Of a stretch of DNA of 64,000 nucleotides, positions 44,629 to 57,870 are shown piece after piece. A program made the position numbers and the translations under genes. The notes under the pieces were generated by a model. The model was not told the DNA's origin and searched no databases. It worked only from the letters and a program-made list of their open reading frames with translations. Each line of letters begins with the position of its first letter. Position 1 is the stretch's first letter. The DNA comes from Paralteromonas sediminis (GTDB lineage Bacteria; Pseudomonadota; Gammaproteobacteria; Enterobacterales; Alteromonadaceae): assembly GCF_003820355.1 (NCBI RefSeq), contig NZ_RPOK01000003.1:537686-601685 (forward strand). The letters are read 5' to 3'.

Positions 44629-45213
44629 TTGAGAACTTATTGTCAAAAATGCCAGTATCCACAAAGTGTCTGTGTTTGTCAGTTTGTGCCCGTTATTGCG
44701 TCGCCTATTCAGATTCACGTTCTTCAGCACAAAAGAGAGCGTAGTAATGCCAAAAATACCGTACGATTGGTACAACTAGCCATACCCGATCTGTTTGTAC
44801 ATTGTATTGAAAATGACGAAGATATTGTGAATGCAATAGAAGCATTGCCCTCAGGCAGGTTAGCAGTGTTTTACCCTTGTGAGAGAAGCTTCACGCTGGA
44901 GGAAAAACATGAAGACATTACGCCAGCCCTTTATGCCGCGCTTGTGTTTATCGATGGCAGCTGGAAGCAAGCAGGGGGCATAGCCAGAAAGTTACCGACT
45001 GATAAACGCCTAGATTTTTTCCATTTTAATTCAATACCATCAAGTCGCTACACAATAAGGCATACTAATAAGGAATATGCGCTATCAACACTTGAGGCTG
45101 TTGCGGTGGCACTTGATAAACTTTTCGATATATCACAGCATCCGCTGCTAGCATTATTGGACGAATTCCAAAACCATTGGCAAGGCCCAACCTCACACAG
45201 ACGACACGTATAG
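44629..45213 (+). CDS. DTW-domain tRNA aminocarboxypropyl-uridine synthase-like protein
   Basis: A 194-residue DTW protein: N-terminal zinc motif C-Q-K-C-x5-C-V-C, F-Y-P-C-E-R-S, and the D-G-S-W catalytic motif (D-T-W region) in V-F-I-D-G-S-W-K-Q-A. DTW proteins such as TapT make acp3U in tRNA. I prefer the TTG at 44629 because it places the start right before the cysteine motif and just beyond the divergent ATL start; the frame is open back to an ATG at 44554, which would overlap ATL. No clear ribosome site is seen for either. Confidence 0.8.
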   Translation: MRTYCQKCQYPQSVCVCQFVPVIASPIQIHVLQHKRERSNAKNTVRLVQLAIPDLFVHCIENDEDIVNAIEALPSGRLAVFYPCERSFTLEEKHEDITPALYAALVFIDGSWKQAGGIARKLPTDKRLDFFHFNSIPSSRYTIRHTNKEYALSTLEAVAVALDKLFDISQHPLLALLDEFQNHWQGPTSHRRHV

Positions 45214-45258
45214 TCGTAGATTTTCTTAGGGTAATCGCGAAGCTAAGCCGCATTCGCA

Positions 45259-45287
45259 TTGACAGATTTAGTTATGCTGCGTATGTT
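45259..45287 (+). promoter_or_regulatory. Sigma70-like promoter of the DUF1232 gene
   Basis: TTGACA (45259-45264), a 17-base spacer and TATGTT (45282-45287) lie about 30 bases upstream of the ATG at 45320. A perfect -35 with a fair -10. Confidence 0.6.
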
Positions 45288-45319
45288 TCTAATTAAATAA
45301 AGAAGGGAACAATATCACT

Positions 45320-45871
45320 ATGTCTATTCAAGTAAGTTTTGAGCTTTCAGACAATGATCTGGAGCACTTCCGCACTATGATGAAAACTGCCGTTGAGAAT
45401 GCGAGCAGCTATTCAGAGCAAGAGGTGCTGTCACGTGCAATTGCGGCATGTAACGAAATGAAACAGGCTGATCTACCGGATTTTGTCGCAAAGCGAATGC
45501 ATTCACTTGAAGCACTGATAGCGGCAGTTCAGGATGTTGAATGGCAAATGCCTGATGATGAGAAAAAAGAAGTATTGTCTTCTCTGGCGTATTTTTGCGA
45601 ACCGCAAGACTTGGTGCCAGACCATATACCGGTACTTGGATATGTTGATGATGCCATTATGATCGAGCTTGTTATAGTTGATATGTCACTCGACTTGGAT
45701 GCTTACGAAGAGTTTTGTAGCTTCCGTAAGACCGAAGAAAATCGTCGTGGTGATGCTGCTAATGTTGATAGAGAGAGCTGGCTTGCCAGCACCAGAAATC
45801 AAATCAGATCAAGTATGCGTAAAAAGCGTAAATCTGGAACAAGACGACGGGTATTTGGACGTATAATGTAA
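45320..45871 (+). CDS. YkvA/DUF1232-like protein
   Basis: A 183-residue protein. The first 90 residues are helical and acidic; residues about 91-115 hold D-L-V-P-D-H-I-P-V-L-G-Y-V-D-D-A, the core of the DUF1232 family (usual form I-P-D-F-I-P-V-L-G-Y-L-D-D). The C-terminal tail is strongly basic (M-R-K-K-R-K-S-G-T-R-R-R), suggesting contact with nucleic acid or lipid. Ribosome site AAGGGA precedes the ATG. Monocistronic, with its own promoter and terminator; function unknown. Confidence 0.8.
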   Translation: MSIQVSFELSDNDLEHFRTMMKTAVENASSYSEQEVLSRAIAACNEMKQADLPDFVAKRMHSLEALIAAVQDVEWQMPDDEKKEVLSSLAYFCEPQDLVPDHIPVLGYVDDAIMIELVIVDMSLDLDAYEEFCSFRKTEENRRGDAANVDRESWLASTRNQIRSSMRKKRKSGTRRRVFGRIM

Positions 45872-45891
45872 ACTGCCGTTTTCAAATAAAG

Positions 45892-45914
45892 AGCCCCTAA
45901 AAGGGGCTTTTTTT
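45892..45914 (+). terminator. Terminator after the DUF1232 gene
   Basis: AGCCCC-TAAAA-GGGGCT followed by a T-run. It lies 20 bases after the stop. Confidence 0.88.
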
Positions 45915-46020
45915 GTGCAGAACAGAGTTCTATTTGTAAATACTTACTTACTTTAAATGACATTTATATAATGACTAAAATTAAATTTATATTTGTATAA
46001 ATCACAGCCATCACACAGAC

Positions 46021-46050
46021 AAAAAAAAACCTCCAAATGGAGGCTTTTTT
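46021..46050 (-). terminator. Terminator of the ATP synthase operon
   Basis: CCTCC-AAAT-GGAGG with nine A before and six T after, so on the minus strand it reads as a hairpin followed by nine T, 25 bases after the atpC stop. It could also work in the other direction. Confidence 0.85.
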
Positions 46051-46068
46051 AAAACGTTTAGCATGTTG

Positions 46069-46485
46069 CTATTTGCGTAGCTTTTGAATAAGACGAAGTT
46101 GTGCAATAGCTTCTGCAAGCTGTTGCGCCGCCTCGGCATAATCAAAATCAGCACCTGCATTGGCAATGTGTTCTTCTGCTTGACGTTTAGCATCTTCAGC
46201 CGCTTTTTCATCAAGGTCAGCCGCTCTAACTGCGGTATCTGCCAATACTGTTACTGTGCCGGGCTGTACTTCAAGTACACCACCAGCTACGTAAATAACT
46301 TCCTCTTCGCCACCTTGTTTAACCAAGCGCACCATACCGGGCTTGATTGGCGTAAGAAGAGGGGCGTGACCTGGATAAATCCCCAGTTCACCTTCGCTGC
46401 CTGACACCTGAATAGTTTCAACGCGACCAGAGAATAACTTTTCCTCTGCACTCACTACATCAAGATGTGTTGTCATAGCTGCCAT
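46069..46485 (-). CDS. atpC: ATP synthase F1 epsilon subunit
   Basis: A 138-residue central-stalk subunit that also inhibits ATP hydrolysis. The beta-sandwich part ([27 protein letters not shown]) and the C-terminal helical hairpin are complete. I chose the ATG at 46485, with GGAGGG three to four bases upstream, giving an N-terminus equal to that of E. coli. Last gene of the operon. Confidence 0.97.
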   Translation of the reverse strand: MAAMTTHLDVVSAEEKLFSGRVETIQVSGSEGELGIYPGHAPLLTPIKPGMVRLVKQGGEEEVIYVAGGVLEVQPGTVTVLADTAVRAADLDEKAAEDAKRQAEEHIANAGADFDYAEAAQQLAEAIAQLRLIQKLRK

Positions 46486-46519
46486 ATACCCTCCATCAGT
46501 CAACTGATGAACCGTTAAA

Positions 46520-47917
<1,398 letters not shown>

Positions 47918-47937
47918 TTAACTCTCTAAACCTATGC

Positions 47938-48798
47938 CTATACCGCTGCCGCGCCACCAACGATTTCGCTGATTTCTTGCGTAATCGCTGCCTGTCGCGC
48001 TTTGTTGTATACCAGTTGCAGATCATCTATCAGGTTGCCCGCATTATCGGTTGCTGCTTTCATTGCAACCATACGCGCCGCTTGTTCAGACGCAGCGTTT
48101 TCAACCACACCCTGATAAACTTGAGACTCGATATAACGCACCATCAACGCTTCCAAAATTGGCTGCGGATCGGGTTCGTATAAATAGTCCCAACTGTGTT
48201 TACGATCTAGCTCTTCTGACTTAGGCAGAGGAAGTAATTGATTGATCACTGGCTCTTGCGCCATGGTGTTGACAAACTTGTTATAAACCAAATATATACG
48301 GTCAAGTTCACCTTTGTCGAACGCGTCTAACATCACGCGAACAACACCGACTACATCACTGACATGGGGCGAATCGCCCAAACCAGATTCAGCAGCCATA
48401 ACAGAACCACCAAAGCGGTTGAAAAACGTTACCGCTTTTGAACCCAATGCAGCAAAATCTACCCCAACACCTTTTTCTTTCCATTCCTGAATTTGCTGGG
48501 CTACCAGCTTGAATTCATTGGTATTGAGGCCACCACAAAGACCACGGTCAGTGGAAATCACAATATAACCAACACGCTTAACCTCGCGCTCTTCTAAATA
48601 AGAATGGCGATATTCAAGGTTAGCGTTAGCAATGTGACCAATCACTTTAAGCATACTTTCTGCGTATGGACGGCCTGAGGCCATGCGTTCCTGCGCCTTT
48701 TTCATTTTAGACGCAGCAACCATTTCCATCGCACTGGTAATCTTTTGAGTATTCTTGATACTCCCAATTTTACCTTTTATCTCTTTGCCGCTGGCCAT
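47938..48798 (-). CDS. atpG: ATP synthase F1 gamma subunit
   Basis: The 286-residue rotor shaft. N-terminal helix with [30 protein letters not shown] in the middle and a C-terminal helix with [16 protein letters not shown] are all present. Confidence 0.98.
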   Translation of the reverse strand: MASGKEIKGKIGSIKNTQKITSAMEMVAASKMKKAQERMASGRPYAESMLKVIGHIANANLEYRHSYLEEREVKRVGYIVISTDRGLCGGLNTNEFKLVAQQIQEWKEKGVGVDFAALGSKAVTFFNRFGGSVMAAESGLGDSPHVSDVVGVVRVMLDAFDKGELDRIYLVYNKFVNTMAQEPVINQLLPLPKSEELDRKHSWDYLYEPDPQPILEALMVRYIESQVYQGVVENAASEQAARMVAMKAATDNAGNLIDDLQLVYNKARQAAITQEISEIVGGAAAV

Positions 48799-48826
48799 GA
48801 TTTACTCTCCAGTTACTAAACGGTTA

Positions 48827-50368
48827 TTACCACGTTTGCGTAGACTTGAATGTATTAAGCGCATCGCTTAACTGAGTTTCAATGTCTTTGTCGTAGTTAC
48901 CCGTTTCGTTGATAGAGTTCATCAAAGCAGCGTGCTCATCGTTCATGTAAGAGTGAAGTGCTGCTTCAAAATCAAGGATCTTGTTTAGCTCTACATCTTT
49001 CAAGAAGCCTTTCTCAACTGCGAACAATGATACAGCCATGTCTGCAACACTCAGTGGTGCATACTGATTCTGTTTCATTAGCTCTGTAACACGCTCACCG
49101 TGCTCAAGCTGTTCACGCGTTGCATCGTCAAGGTCAGAGGCAAACTGTGAGAACGCCGCCAATTCACGATACTGAGCCAAGGCCAAACGAATACCACCAC
49201 CAAGCTTCTTGATGATCTTAGTCTGTGCAGCACCACCAACACGCGATACGGAGATACCGGCGTTAACAGCAGGACGGATACCCGCGTTAAACAAGTCAGT
49301 TTCCAAGAAGATCTGACCGTCGGTAATTGAAATCACGTTAGTCGGTACGAACGCAGAAACGTCACCCGCTTGCGTTTCGATGATAGGCAAAGCAGTTAAC
49401 GACCCAGTTTGTCCCTTCACTTCACCTTTGGTGTAACGCTCAACATACATTTCGTTTACGCGAGCAGCACGTTCTAGTAGACGTGAGTGAAGATAGAAAA
49501 CGTCACCAGGATAAGCTTCACGACCAGGTGGGCGCTTAAGTAGCAATGAAATTTGACGATAAGCAACCGCTTGCTTAGACAAATCATCATATACGATTAG
49601 TGCATCTTCACCGCGGTCACGGAAGTACTCACCCATAGTACATCCTGAGTAAGGTGCGAGGTACTGAAGTGCTGCTGATTCAGAAGCAGATGCTGCTACC
49701 ACGATAGTGTGGGCCAAAGCACCATGCTCTTCTAGCTTGCGCACTACGTTAGCGATTGTAGACGCTTTTTGGCCAACCGCTACATAAACACATTTAACAC
49801 CTGTGCCTTTCTGGTTGATGATTGCATCTACCGCTAGGGCAGTTTTACCTGTTTGACGGTCACCGATAACCAACTCACGCTGACCACGACCGATTGGGAT
49901 CATAGAGTCAACAGACTTATAACCAGTTTGAACTGGTTGGTCTACCGATTGACGCTCGATAACACCTGGTGCGATTTTTTCTACTGGTTCGAAACCATCA
50001 GCTTCAATCGCGCCTTTGCCGTCGATTGGCGCACCTAGTGTGTTTACAACACGACCCAATAGGCCACGGCCTACAGGAACTTCAAGGATACGACCAGTAG
50101 AGGTTACTTTTGTGCCTTCCTGAAGGTCAGCATAGGGCCCCATAACAACCGCACCCACTGAGTTACGCTCTAGGTTAAGCGCAATCGCATAGCGGCTGCC
50201 AGGTAGTTCAATCATTTCACCTTGCATCACATCTGCAAGGCCATGGATACGGATAATACCGTCAGTCACACCAACGATGGTCCCTTCGTTTCGGGCCTCG
50301 CTTGTGACGTCGAACTGTTCAATTCGTTTTTTGATCAGTTCAGCAATTTCTGTGGAATTAAGTTGCAT
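48827..50368 (-). CDS. atpA: ATP synthase F1 alpha subunit
   Basis: The 513-residue non-catalytic nucleotide-binding subunit. P-loop G-D-R-Q-T-G-K-T-A near 169, the arginine-finger region S-V-S-R-V-G-G-A-A, and a complete C-terminal helical domain. Length is the same as in E. coli. Confidence 0.99.
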   Translation of the reverse strand: MQLNSTEIAELIKKRIEQFDVTSEARNEGTIVGVTDGIIRIHGLADVMQGEMIELPGSRYAIALNLERNSVGAVVMGPYADLQEGTKVTSTGRILEVPVGRGLLGRVVNTLGAPIDGKGAIEADGFEPVEKIAPGVIERQSVDQPVQTGYKSVDSMIPIGRGQRELVIGDRQTGKTALAVDAIINQKGTGVKCVYVAVGQKASTIANVVRKLEEHGALAHTIVVAASASESAALQYLAPYSGCTMGEYFRDRGEDALIVYDDLSKQAVAYRQISLLLKRPPGREAYPGDVFYLHSRLLERAARVNEMYVERYTKGEVKGQTGSLTALPIIETQAGDVSAFVPTNVISITDGQIFLETDLFNAGIRPAVNAGISVSRVGGAAQTKIIKKLGGGIRLALAQYRELAAFSQFASDLDDATREQLEHGERVTELMKQNQYAPLSVADMAVSLFAVEKGFLKDVELNKILDFEAALHSYMNDEHAALMNSINETGNYDKDIETQLSDALNTFKSTQTW

Positions 50369-50382
50369 GCTCTTTATCCCCG

Positions 50383-50916
50383 TTATGCTTGCAACGCGTC
50401 TGATAGACGGCTCAGCTTAGATTTAATTGAACCATCGATAACAGTGTCACCTGCTTTGATCACCATACCGGCAACCAATGAGGCATCAACGTTACAATGA
50501 AGAATCACTTTTCGTGCCAATCGTTTTTCAAGCGATACACTCAATTCTGCTTGCTGCTTTTCGGACAGCTCGACAGCAGAGGTAACATCAACTTCAATCT
50601 GTTTTTCATATTCCGCTTTGAGCGTATTAAAGAAGACTGAAATTTCTGGTAAAGCTTGTAAACGTTGGTTCTCTGCCAACACCTTAATAAGGTTTTGGCC
50701 ATACTCATCGAGTTGTTCACCACAGATATTAATAAATACCTGTGCGAGCTGTTCAGGCGCTAATCCACTAGTGAGGATATTTTGCATTTGTTCGTTTGCA
50801 GATACTTCTCCTGCAAAAAACAACATGGCCTGCCACTGCTCAACCGTGTTCTTCTCGACAGCAAAATCGAACGCCGCTTTAGCGTAGGGGCGAGCAACCG
50901 TTGTCAATTCAGACAT
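50383..50916 (-). CDS. atpH: ATP synthase F1 delta subunit
   Basis: The 177-residue peripheral-stalk cap (OSCP homologue). It starts with the typical [11 protein letters not shown] and ends with [11 protein letters not shown] near the C-terminus. 14 bases from both neighbours. Confidence 0.97.
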   Translation of the reverse strand: MSELTTVARPYAKAAFDFAVEKNTVEQWQAMLFFAGEVSANEQMQNILTSGLAPEQLAQVFINICGEQLDEYGQNLIKVLAENQRLQALPEISVFFNTLKAEYEKQIEVDVTSAVELSEKQQAELSVSLEKRLARKVILHCNVDASLVAGMVIKAGDTVIDGSIKSKLSRLSDALQA

Positions 50917-50930
50917 GGCTCATCTCCTCA

Positions 50931-51401
50931 TTAAAGCTCAGCGACAAGTTTTTCAACAATGTCACTTTGCGCGTTAGCATCGATTTCACGTTTGAGGATT
51001 TGCTCAGCGCCTGTTACTGCAAGTGCAGCAACCTGCTTGCGCAATTCCTCTTTGGCACGATTGCGTTCAGCTTCAATTTCAGCATGACCTTGCGCGATAA
51101 TTTTTTCACGTTCGGATTGACCACGTTGCGTTTCTTCGTCAACAAGTTTGTTGGCGCGCTTTTTGGCCTGCTCAATAATTTCTGCTGCCTGTGCTTTCGC
51201 TTCTTTCAACTGGTCAGTCGCTTTTTGCTGAGCAAGTTCTAAGTCTTTCTCAGCACGATCTGACGCAGCAAGCCCATCAGCAATTTTTTTCTGACGCTCT
51301 TCGATTGCAGACATTAATTGCGGCCATACGTAATTCATGCAGAACCACACGAAAAAAACGAAAGCAATTAATTGTCCAATTAGAGTGGCGTTAAAGTTCA
51401 C
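50931..51401 (-). CDS. atpF: ATP synthase Fo subunit b
   Basis: The 156-residue peripheral stalk: N-terminal membrane helix (about residues 5-25, [17 protein letters not shown]) followed by a long charged coiled coil. Length equals E. coli b. Confidence 0.98.
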   Translation of the reverse strand: MNFNATLIGQLIAFVFFVWFCMNYVWPQLMSAIEERQKKIADGLAASDRAEKDLELAQQKATDQLKEAKAQAAEIIEQAKKRANKLVDEETQRGQSEREKIIAQGHAEIEAERNRAKEELRKQVAALAVTGAEQILKREIDANAQSDIVEKLVAEL

Positions 51402-51441
51402 GTCCGCTCCTCCTATTGATAGTTCGCTTCAAATGTATGTG

Positions 51442-51690
<249 letters not shown>

Positions 51691-51710
51691 TTAAAAAGTA
51701 AAGTTATAAA

Positions 51711-52984
<1,274 letters not shown>

Positions 52985-53018
52985 TTTCGGGTTTTTTCTC
53001 TTTTTTAAAAGCGACAGA

Positions 53019-53046
53019 AGTATACTGTTTTACCGATTTTTTTCAA
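53019..53046 (-). promoter_or_regulatory. Promoter of the atp operon
   Basis: On the minus strand, TTGAAA (53041-53046), a 16-base spacer and TATACT (53019-53024) lie 35 bases before the atpI start. The remaining interval to parB holds AT-rich sequence and nothing else I can name. Confidence 0.65.
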
Positions 53047-53162
53047 CTATTACGGCCTACAACTGCAGTTGGATGCCTAAAAAATATTTATTTTTATCAA
53101 TAATCACTGGTTTGAGGATATATTTTCAGCAAAGGCCTGAAAAATCGCTCCAAACAGGATAA

Positions 53163-54056
53163 TTAATCCAACGGAAAATGACGCAAAATACCGTCAAGCT
53201 GATCTAGGTCATTGAACGAAATAGTTAGCTTTCCTTTGCCCTTAACATTGTGATCTATCGCCACGGCTGCGCCGAGTCGCTCGGCCAAGGTCTCAGTTAA
53301 CCGCTTTACATCTGGATCAATGGCTTTCGGGGCTTTCTCAGGTGCAGGTTCAAGGACTTTTTTTACAAGTTTTTCAGTGTCTCGTACTGTCAGCCCTTTG
53401 TTGGAAACCGTATGTGCCGTCTCTGACTGTGCATCACCGCTTAGTGCTAGTAGAGCTCTGGCATGGCCCATTTCAATATCACCATATTCAAGCAATTTTT
53501 TTACATCATCGTTTAGGTTGTTCAACCTAAGCAGGTTAGTTACCGTTGTACGCGATTTGCCAACAGCTTCGGCTACTTCCATATGCGTCAAAGCAAACTC
53601 ATTCATTAGCCTTTCTAGGGCCTGAGCTTCTTCCATGGCATTGAGGTCTTCCCGCTGTATATTTTCAATCAGCGCAATGGCTACAGCGGCTTCGTCAGGT
53701 ACCGCTTTTACTAAGCAGGGAACCACATCTAACTCTGCAAGCTGCGAAGCTCGCCAACGCCTTTCTCCGGCAATGATTTCGTACTTGTCTTCTGAAATGG
53801 GGCGCACCACGATAGGTTGGATAACACCCTGAGACCGAATGGAAGAAGCCAATTCATCTAACGCTTCGGGGGACATGTCTTTGCGCGGTTGATATTTGCC
53901 AGGTGTAAGAAACTCAATAGGAAGTTTTTTGAGCTCATTGGACGTGGCCTCTGTGCTCTCGTCAGCGACTGAATCAGAAAGACTGTCTGATTTCGCTTTA
54001 CTGGTTGCCAACAAGGCATCTAACCCTCTACCCAAGCCTCGTTTCTTTGCTGACAT
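53163..54056 (-). CDS. parB: Chromosome partitioning protein ParB
   Basis: A 297-residue CTP-dependent DNA clamp that loads at parS. N-terminal G-L-G-R-G-L-D-A-L-L, the C-motif/arginine patch G-E-R-R-W-R-A, the HTH with M-E-V-A-E-A-V-G-K-S-R-T-T-V-T-N, and a C-terminal dimer domain are visible. It follows parA by 26 bases. No parS site was found in the window. Confidence 0.97.
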   Translation of the reverse strand: MSAKKRGLGRGLDALLATSKAKSDSLSDSVADESTEATSNELKKLPIEFLTPGKYQPRKDMSPEALDELASSIRSQGVIQPIVVRPISEDKYEIIAGERRWRASQLAELDVVPCLVKAVPDEAAVAIALIENIQREDLNAMEEAQALERLMNEFALTHMEVAEAVGKSRTTVTNLLRLNNLNDDVKKLLEYGDIEMGHARALLALSGDAQSETAHTVSNKGLTVRDTEKLVKKVLEPAPEKAPKAIDPDVKRLTETLAERLGAAVAIDHNVKGKGKLTISFNDLDQLDGILRHFPLD

Positions 54057-54082
54057 GTGTTTCCTCTATTTCTTATTGTTAG

Positions 54083-54877
54083 TTAGCTGGCTTTTGCCGC
54101 GGCAGCTTGCTGACTGTTTCGTCGACGAAGAATTTCTCCCGCTAGTGACAAGTACGCTTTTGCACCTGTCGATGATTTGTCGTAATACATTGCAGGTGCT
54201 CCGAAACTAGGCGCTTCTGCCAGACGCACATTTCTGGGGATAACGGTACGATAAACTTGTTCGCCAAAATGACGTTTTAACTGCTCAGAGACATCATTTG
54301 CCAAGCGGTTACGCGGGTCGTACATAGTGCGCAACACACCCTCTATTTTTAAATTTGGATTAACCACTGAGGCCAGCTTCTGAATAGTATCCATTAATGC
54401 TGTTAACCCTTCCAATGCATAATATTCACACTGCATGGGAACCAGCACTGAATCGGCTGCCGCCAGTGCATTAACAGTAAGCTGATTTAACGAGGGCGGG
54501 CAGTCAATAAATATAAAGTCGTATTTGTCTTGCACCCCAGCAAGGGCATTACGAAGACGCACTTCGCGTGCAAACAGTTCCATTAATTTAATTTCAGCTG
54601 CGGTTACATCTCCATTGGCAGCAATAAGGTCATATTTTCCCGAGGTATTTTTAATAATGACCTCTTCCAAGGGCTTATCTTCTATCAACAGTTCATAACA
54701 GGTTGCGTCGACTTCGTATTTGTCGATACCGCTTCCCATTGTGGCATTGCCTTGTGGATCCAAGTCAATCAAGAGCACACGCCGTTTTGTCGCTGCCATA
54801 GACGCTGCAACATTTACAGCTGTGGTAGTTTTGCCTACACCACCTTTCTGGTTGGCTATTGCGATAATTTTTGCCAC
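54083..54877 (-). CDS. parA: Chromosome partitioning ATPase ParA
   Basis: A 264-residue deviant-Walker ATPase (Soj type): N-Q-K-G-G-V-G-K-T-T-T near residue 9, D-L-D-P-Q-G-N-A-T and F-I-D-C-P-P-S-L. It moves the origin region with ParB. It follows rsmG by 10 bases. Confidence 0.97.
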   Translation of the reverse strand: MAKIIAIANQKGGVGKTTTAVNVAASMAATKRRVLLIDLDPQGNATMGSGIDKYEVDATCYELLIEDKPLEEVIIKNTSGKYDLIAANGDVTAAEIKLMELFAREVRLRNALAGVQDKYDFIFIDCPPSLNQLTVNALAAADSVLVPMQCEYYALEGLTALMDTIQKLASVVNPNLKIEGVLRTMYDPRNRLANDVSEQLKRHFGEQVYRTVIPRNVRLAEAPSFGAPAMYYDKSSTGAKAYLSLAGEILRRRNSQQAAAAKAS

Positions 54878-54887
54878 CGCTTCCCCA

Positions 54888-55529
54888 CTATGTTTTTTTG
54901 ATGACGACCAAATGACGTTGACCTTCTAACCCAGGTACTAATAGAGTTTCCGCTGTTTCAACAGTGAAATGTCCCGGTATCTGAGCTAACTCTTCTGAAG
55001 GTAGTTGACCTTTTAACGCAAAAAACGCGCCTTTTGAATCTACCAGATGTTCGCACCAGTGCAACATATCTTTTAATGAAGCGAACGCTCTGCTTAGTAC
55101 TCCATCATAAACCTTTTCAGGGCAATGGTCTTCAACACGCGATTGAATGGGGAAAATGTTTTCAATTTTCATCTCATGCGCACATTGCTTCATAAATCGC
55201 ACTCGCTTACCAAGGCTATCCAGAAGCGTGAATTGCGCATGTGGCATCATAATGGCCAGCGGGATCCCCGGCAAACCAGGCCCAGTACCTACGTCGATAA
55301 ATCGGCTACCTTGCAAATAGGGCATAACAGCAACAGAATCCACAATATGCTTTGTTAGCATTGCTTCAGGCTCTCGGACTGACGTTAAATTATAGGCTTT
55401 GTTCCATTTATGGATCATGCACACATAATCGATCAGTTTCGCCTGCTGTGTCTCGCTAATACCAAAATCAAACTGACTCGCTGCCTGTTTTAGCTGACTT
55501 TCAAGCACTTCTCGGTTCAGTGCTGACAT
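54888..55529 (-). CDS. rsmG: 16S rRNA (guanine-N7) methyltransferase RsmG
   Basis: A 213-residue SAM enzyme that methylates G527 of 16S rRNA. SAM motif [12 protein letters not shown] near residue 70; W-N-K-A-Y-N-L-T-S before it. Its start touches the mnmG stop, the conserved gidAB pair. Confidence 0.97.
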   Translation of the reverse strand: MSALNREVLESQLKQAASQFDFGISETQQAKLIDYVCMIHKWNKAYNLTSVREPEAMLTKHIVDSVAVMPYLQGSRFIDVGTGPGLPGIPLAIMMPHAQFTLLDSLGKRVRFMKQCAHEMKIENIFPIQSRVEDHCPEKVYDGVLSRAFASLKDMLHWCEHLVDSKGAFFALKGQLPSEELAQIPGHFTVETAETLLVPGLEGQRHLVVIKKT

Positions 55530-57433
55530 CAGGCAGTCTGCTTTTCTTGTTGTTTTCTCAAGAGCCCTTGTTTTTTCAAGTGAACAAGTAGCAACGATAT
55601 TGCAGCAGGTGTAATGCCTGAAATACGTGACGCTTTGCCAATGGTTTCTGGTCTTGCATCGGTGAGTTTTGCTACGACTTCGTTGGAAAGACCCGAAATT
55701 GTACTGTAATCAAAATTGGCAGGAAGCAATGTGTTTTCATGCCGCTGCGTTTTGGCTATCTCATCCAGTTGTCGAGCAATGTAACCAGCATACTTAATTT
55801 GAATTTCAACCTGTTCTGCCGCCGCAGGATCCGCTATAGAAGGCCCCAATGAAGGAATAGAAGTCACCTTTTCATAGCTTAATTCTGGTCTTCTTATCAG
55901 CTCTTCAAGCGAATGCTCTCGCGTTATTGGATTTTTTATCAAAGGATTTAATTCCCCCACGGCAACGTGATCAGGGTGTACCCATTGACCGCGTAACCGC
56001 TGCATTTCTTTTTCGACAAGTTCGGCTTTAGCGTTAAATGCTGACCAGCGTTCGTCATCAACTAATCCAATCTTTCTACCCAGCTCGGTCAGGCGCGCGT
56101 CGGCGTTATCTTCACGCAATAGCAACCGATATTCTGCACGACTGGTGAACATTCGATAAGGCTCTTTTGTACCCATTGTGGCTAAGTCATCAATCAATAC
56201 ACCCATATACGCTTGATCGCGACGCAATTGAAGTGGTGCTTTTTCCATGACCTGTAACGCTGCATTGGCTCCTGCAATAAGACCTTGCGCGCCGGCCTCT
56301 TCATAGCCGGTTGTGCCGTTGATTTGTCCGGCAAAAAACAACCCCTGAATAAACTTTGTTTCTAAAGTTTGTTTAAGGTCACGAGGGTCAAAGAAATCGT
56401 ATTCAATTGCGTAGCCTGGACGAACAATATGGGCGTTCTCAAACCCTTTAATGGACTGTATCAGAGCAACCTGAACATCAAACGGTAAGCTTGTGGAAAT
56501 CCCATTAGGATAAACTTCCATGCTGTTGAGGCCTTCTGGCTCCACAAATATTTGATGTGATGTTTTATCGGCAAAACGAACAATTTTGTCTTCGATTGAA
56601 GGACAATATCTTGGACCTACCCCTTCGATGACACCCGTAAACATAGGAGATCGATCCAAACCACCACGAATGATCTCGTGAGTTTTCTCGTTTGTATGAG
56701 TGATGTAACACGGGATCTGCTTTGGATGATCATCACGGCTTCCCATAAATGAAAAAACCGGTGTGGGTGTATCGCCCGGTTGCTCCTGCATGGCTTGAAG
56801 GTTCAAAGAACGTATGTCCAATCTTGCTGGTGTACCTGTTTTCAGTCTATCCACACGAAATGGTAGGGCTCGCAATCGCTCAGCTAAAGCAATTGAGGGT
56901 GGATCACCGGCTCTGCCGCCTTTGTAGTTTTCCAAACCGATATGAATAGTTCCGCCTAAGAAGGTGCCTACGGTTAGTACTACGGTTTTGGCCCGAAATT
57001 TCAATCCCATTTGAGTAACAACACCCACAGCGCGATCGTTTTCAACAATCAGATCGTCACAGCTCTGTTGGAATAAGGTGAGGTTAGGTTGAGACTCTAC
57101 TGTGGCTCTAATAGCATTTCTGTAAAGTGTTCTGTCGGCTTGCGCTCGCGTAGCACGCACGGCTGGGCCTTTGCTGGCATTGAGCGTTCTAAATTGGATG
57201 CCACCTTTGTCGATCGCTTTGGCCATTGCACCGCCAAGTGCATCGATCTCTTTTACCAAATGACCTTTACCAATACCACCGATCGCTGGATTACAGGACA
57301 TTTGACCTATGGTATCCAGGTTATGCGTTAGTAACAGAGTGCTGCAGCCCATTCTTGCTGAAGCCAAGGCGGCTTCTGTGCCTGCATGCCCACCGCCAAC
57401 AACAATGACATCAAAATGCTGGTGATAAAACAT
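55529..57433 (-). CDS. mnmG: tRNA uridine-5-carboxymethylaminomethyl modification enzyme MnmG
   Basis: A 634-residue FAD enzyme that, with MnmE, modifies U34 of tRNA. FAD motif [12 protein letters not shown] at residues 11-22, [11 protein letters not shown] and the C-terminal helical domain are complete. It flanks oriC, as in E. coli (gidA), and its transcription leads away from the origin. Confidence 0.98.
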   Translation of the reverse strand: MFYHQHFDVIVVGGGHAGTEAALASARMGCSTLLLTHNLDTIGQMSCNPAIGGIGKGHLVKEIDALGGAMAKAIDKGGIQFRTLNASKGPAVRATRAQADRTLYRNAIRATVESQPNLTLFQQSCDDLIVENDRAVGVVTQMGLKFRAKTVVLTVGTFLGGTIHIGLENYKGGRAGDPPSIALAERLRALPFRVDRLKTGTPARLDIRSLNLQAMQEQPGDTPTPVFSFMGSRDDHPKQIPCYITHTNEKTHEIIRGGLDRSPMFTGVIEGVGPRYCPSIEDKIVRFADKTSHQIFVEPEGLNSMEVYPNGISTSLPFDVQVALIQSIKGFENAHIVRPGYAIEYDFFDPRDLKQTLETKFIQGLFFAGQINGTTGYEEAGAQGLIAGANAALQVMEKAPLQLRRDQAYMGVLIDDLATMGTKEPYRMFTSRAEYRLLLREDNADARLTELGRKIGLVDDERWSAFNAKAELVEKEMQRLRGQWVHPDHVAVGELNPLIKNPITREHSLEELIRRPELSYEKVTSIPSLGPSIADPAAAEQVEIQIKYAGYIARQLDEIAKTQRHENTLLPANFDYSTISGLSNEVVAKLTDARPETIGKASRISGITPAAISLLLVHLKKQGLLRKQQEKQTA

Positions 57434-57470
57434 AAATAAACGCTCAAATAAAAAAGGTCGGATATTTTAC

Positions 57471-57870
57471 AGGAGATCGGATCTATTTGGAATGACTCTT
57501 TGAAAACAGGATCAATGCCTTTTAAAAGAGGCATGCTTTATTATTTAAAAGGATCTCTAGAAATCTTTATTATTGATCTTATTAGTGATCGTATTTTCTG
57601 TTAATAAGCCTTGTTTAATTAATAAAATCAGTAGGTTAAAATTGTATAGATCAGTTTAAAACAGGGCTTGAAGCCTTTGTAATTCATGTGATTAACCTGT
57701 GATCTTATCCACATGATGGAAAACTGATCTTTTTGTTCAGTGTTTGATCACGGCTTATACACATTAATAAAGGCGGATCTATCCACAGCTGTTATGATCT
57801 TGTGCATGTTTTGGGGAAAAGTGGATAGCAGTCCCTAGAATTAGGACTGCGTGAATTGTGGATAGTGGCT
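57471..57870. other. oriC: Chromosomal replication origin oriC
   Basis: Intergenic region between mnmG and the DUF4097 gene. Twelve GATC sites lie within about 330 bases (57475-57800). The left part (57478-57640) is very AT-rich and holds 13-mer-like repeats that begin with GATC (GATCTATTT, GATCTTATT, GATCGTATTTT), the expected unwinding element. An exact match to the IHF consensus (AATCAGTAGGTTA) is at 57626-57638. DnaA boxes: TTATCCACA 57705-57713, TTATACACA 57755-57763, CTATCCACA 57779-57787, and TGTGGATAG (opposite orientation) 57857-57865. Order (unwinding element, IHF, DnaA boxes) and neighbours match E. coli. Confidence 0.92.

Noticed and set aside
57687-57695. Further possible DnaA box (TGTGATTAA)
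   Set aside because: Differs from the consensus at two positions in the core; only 8-9 of 9 matches were counted.
53100-57870. Search for a parS site near parAB and oriC
   Set aside because: No TGTTTCACGTGAAACA-like palindrome was seen; the nearest look-alikes (for example TGTTTCAC near 8838) lack the second half.
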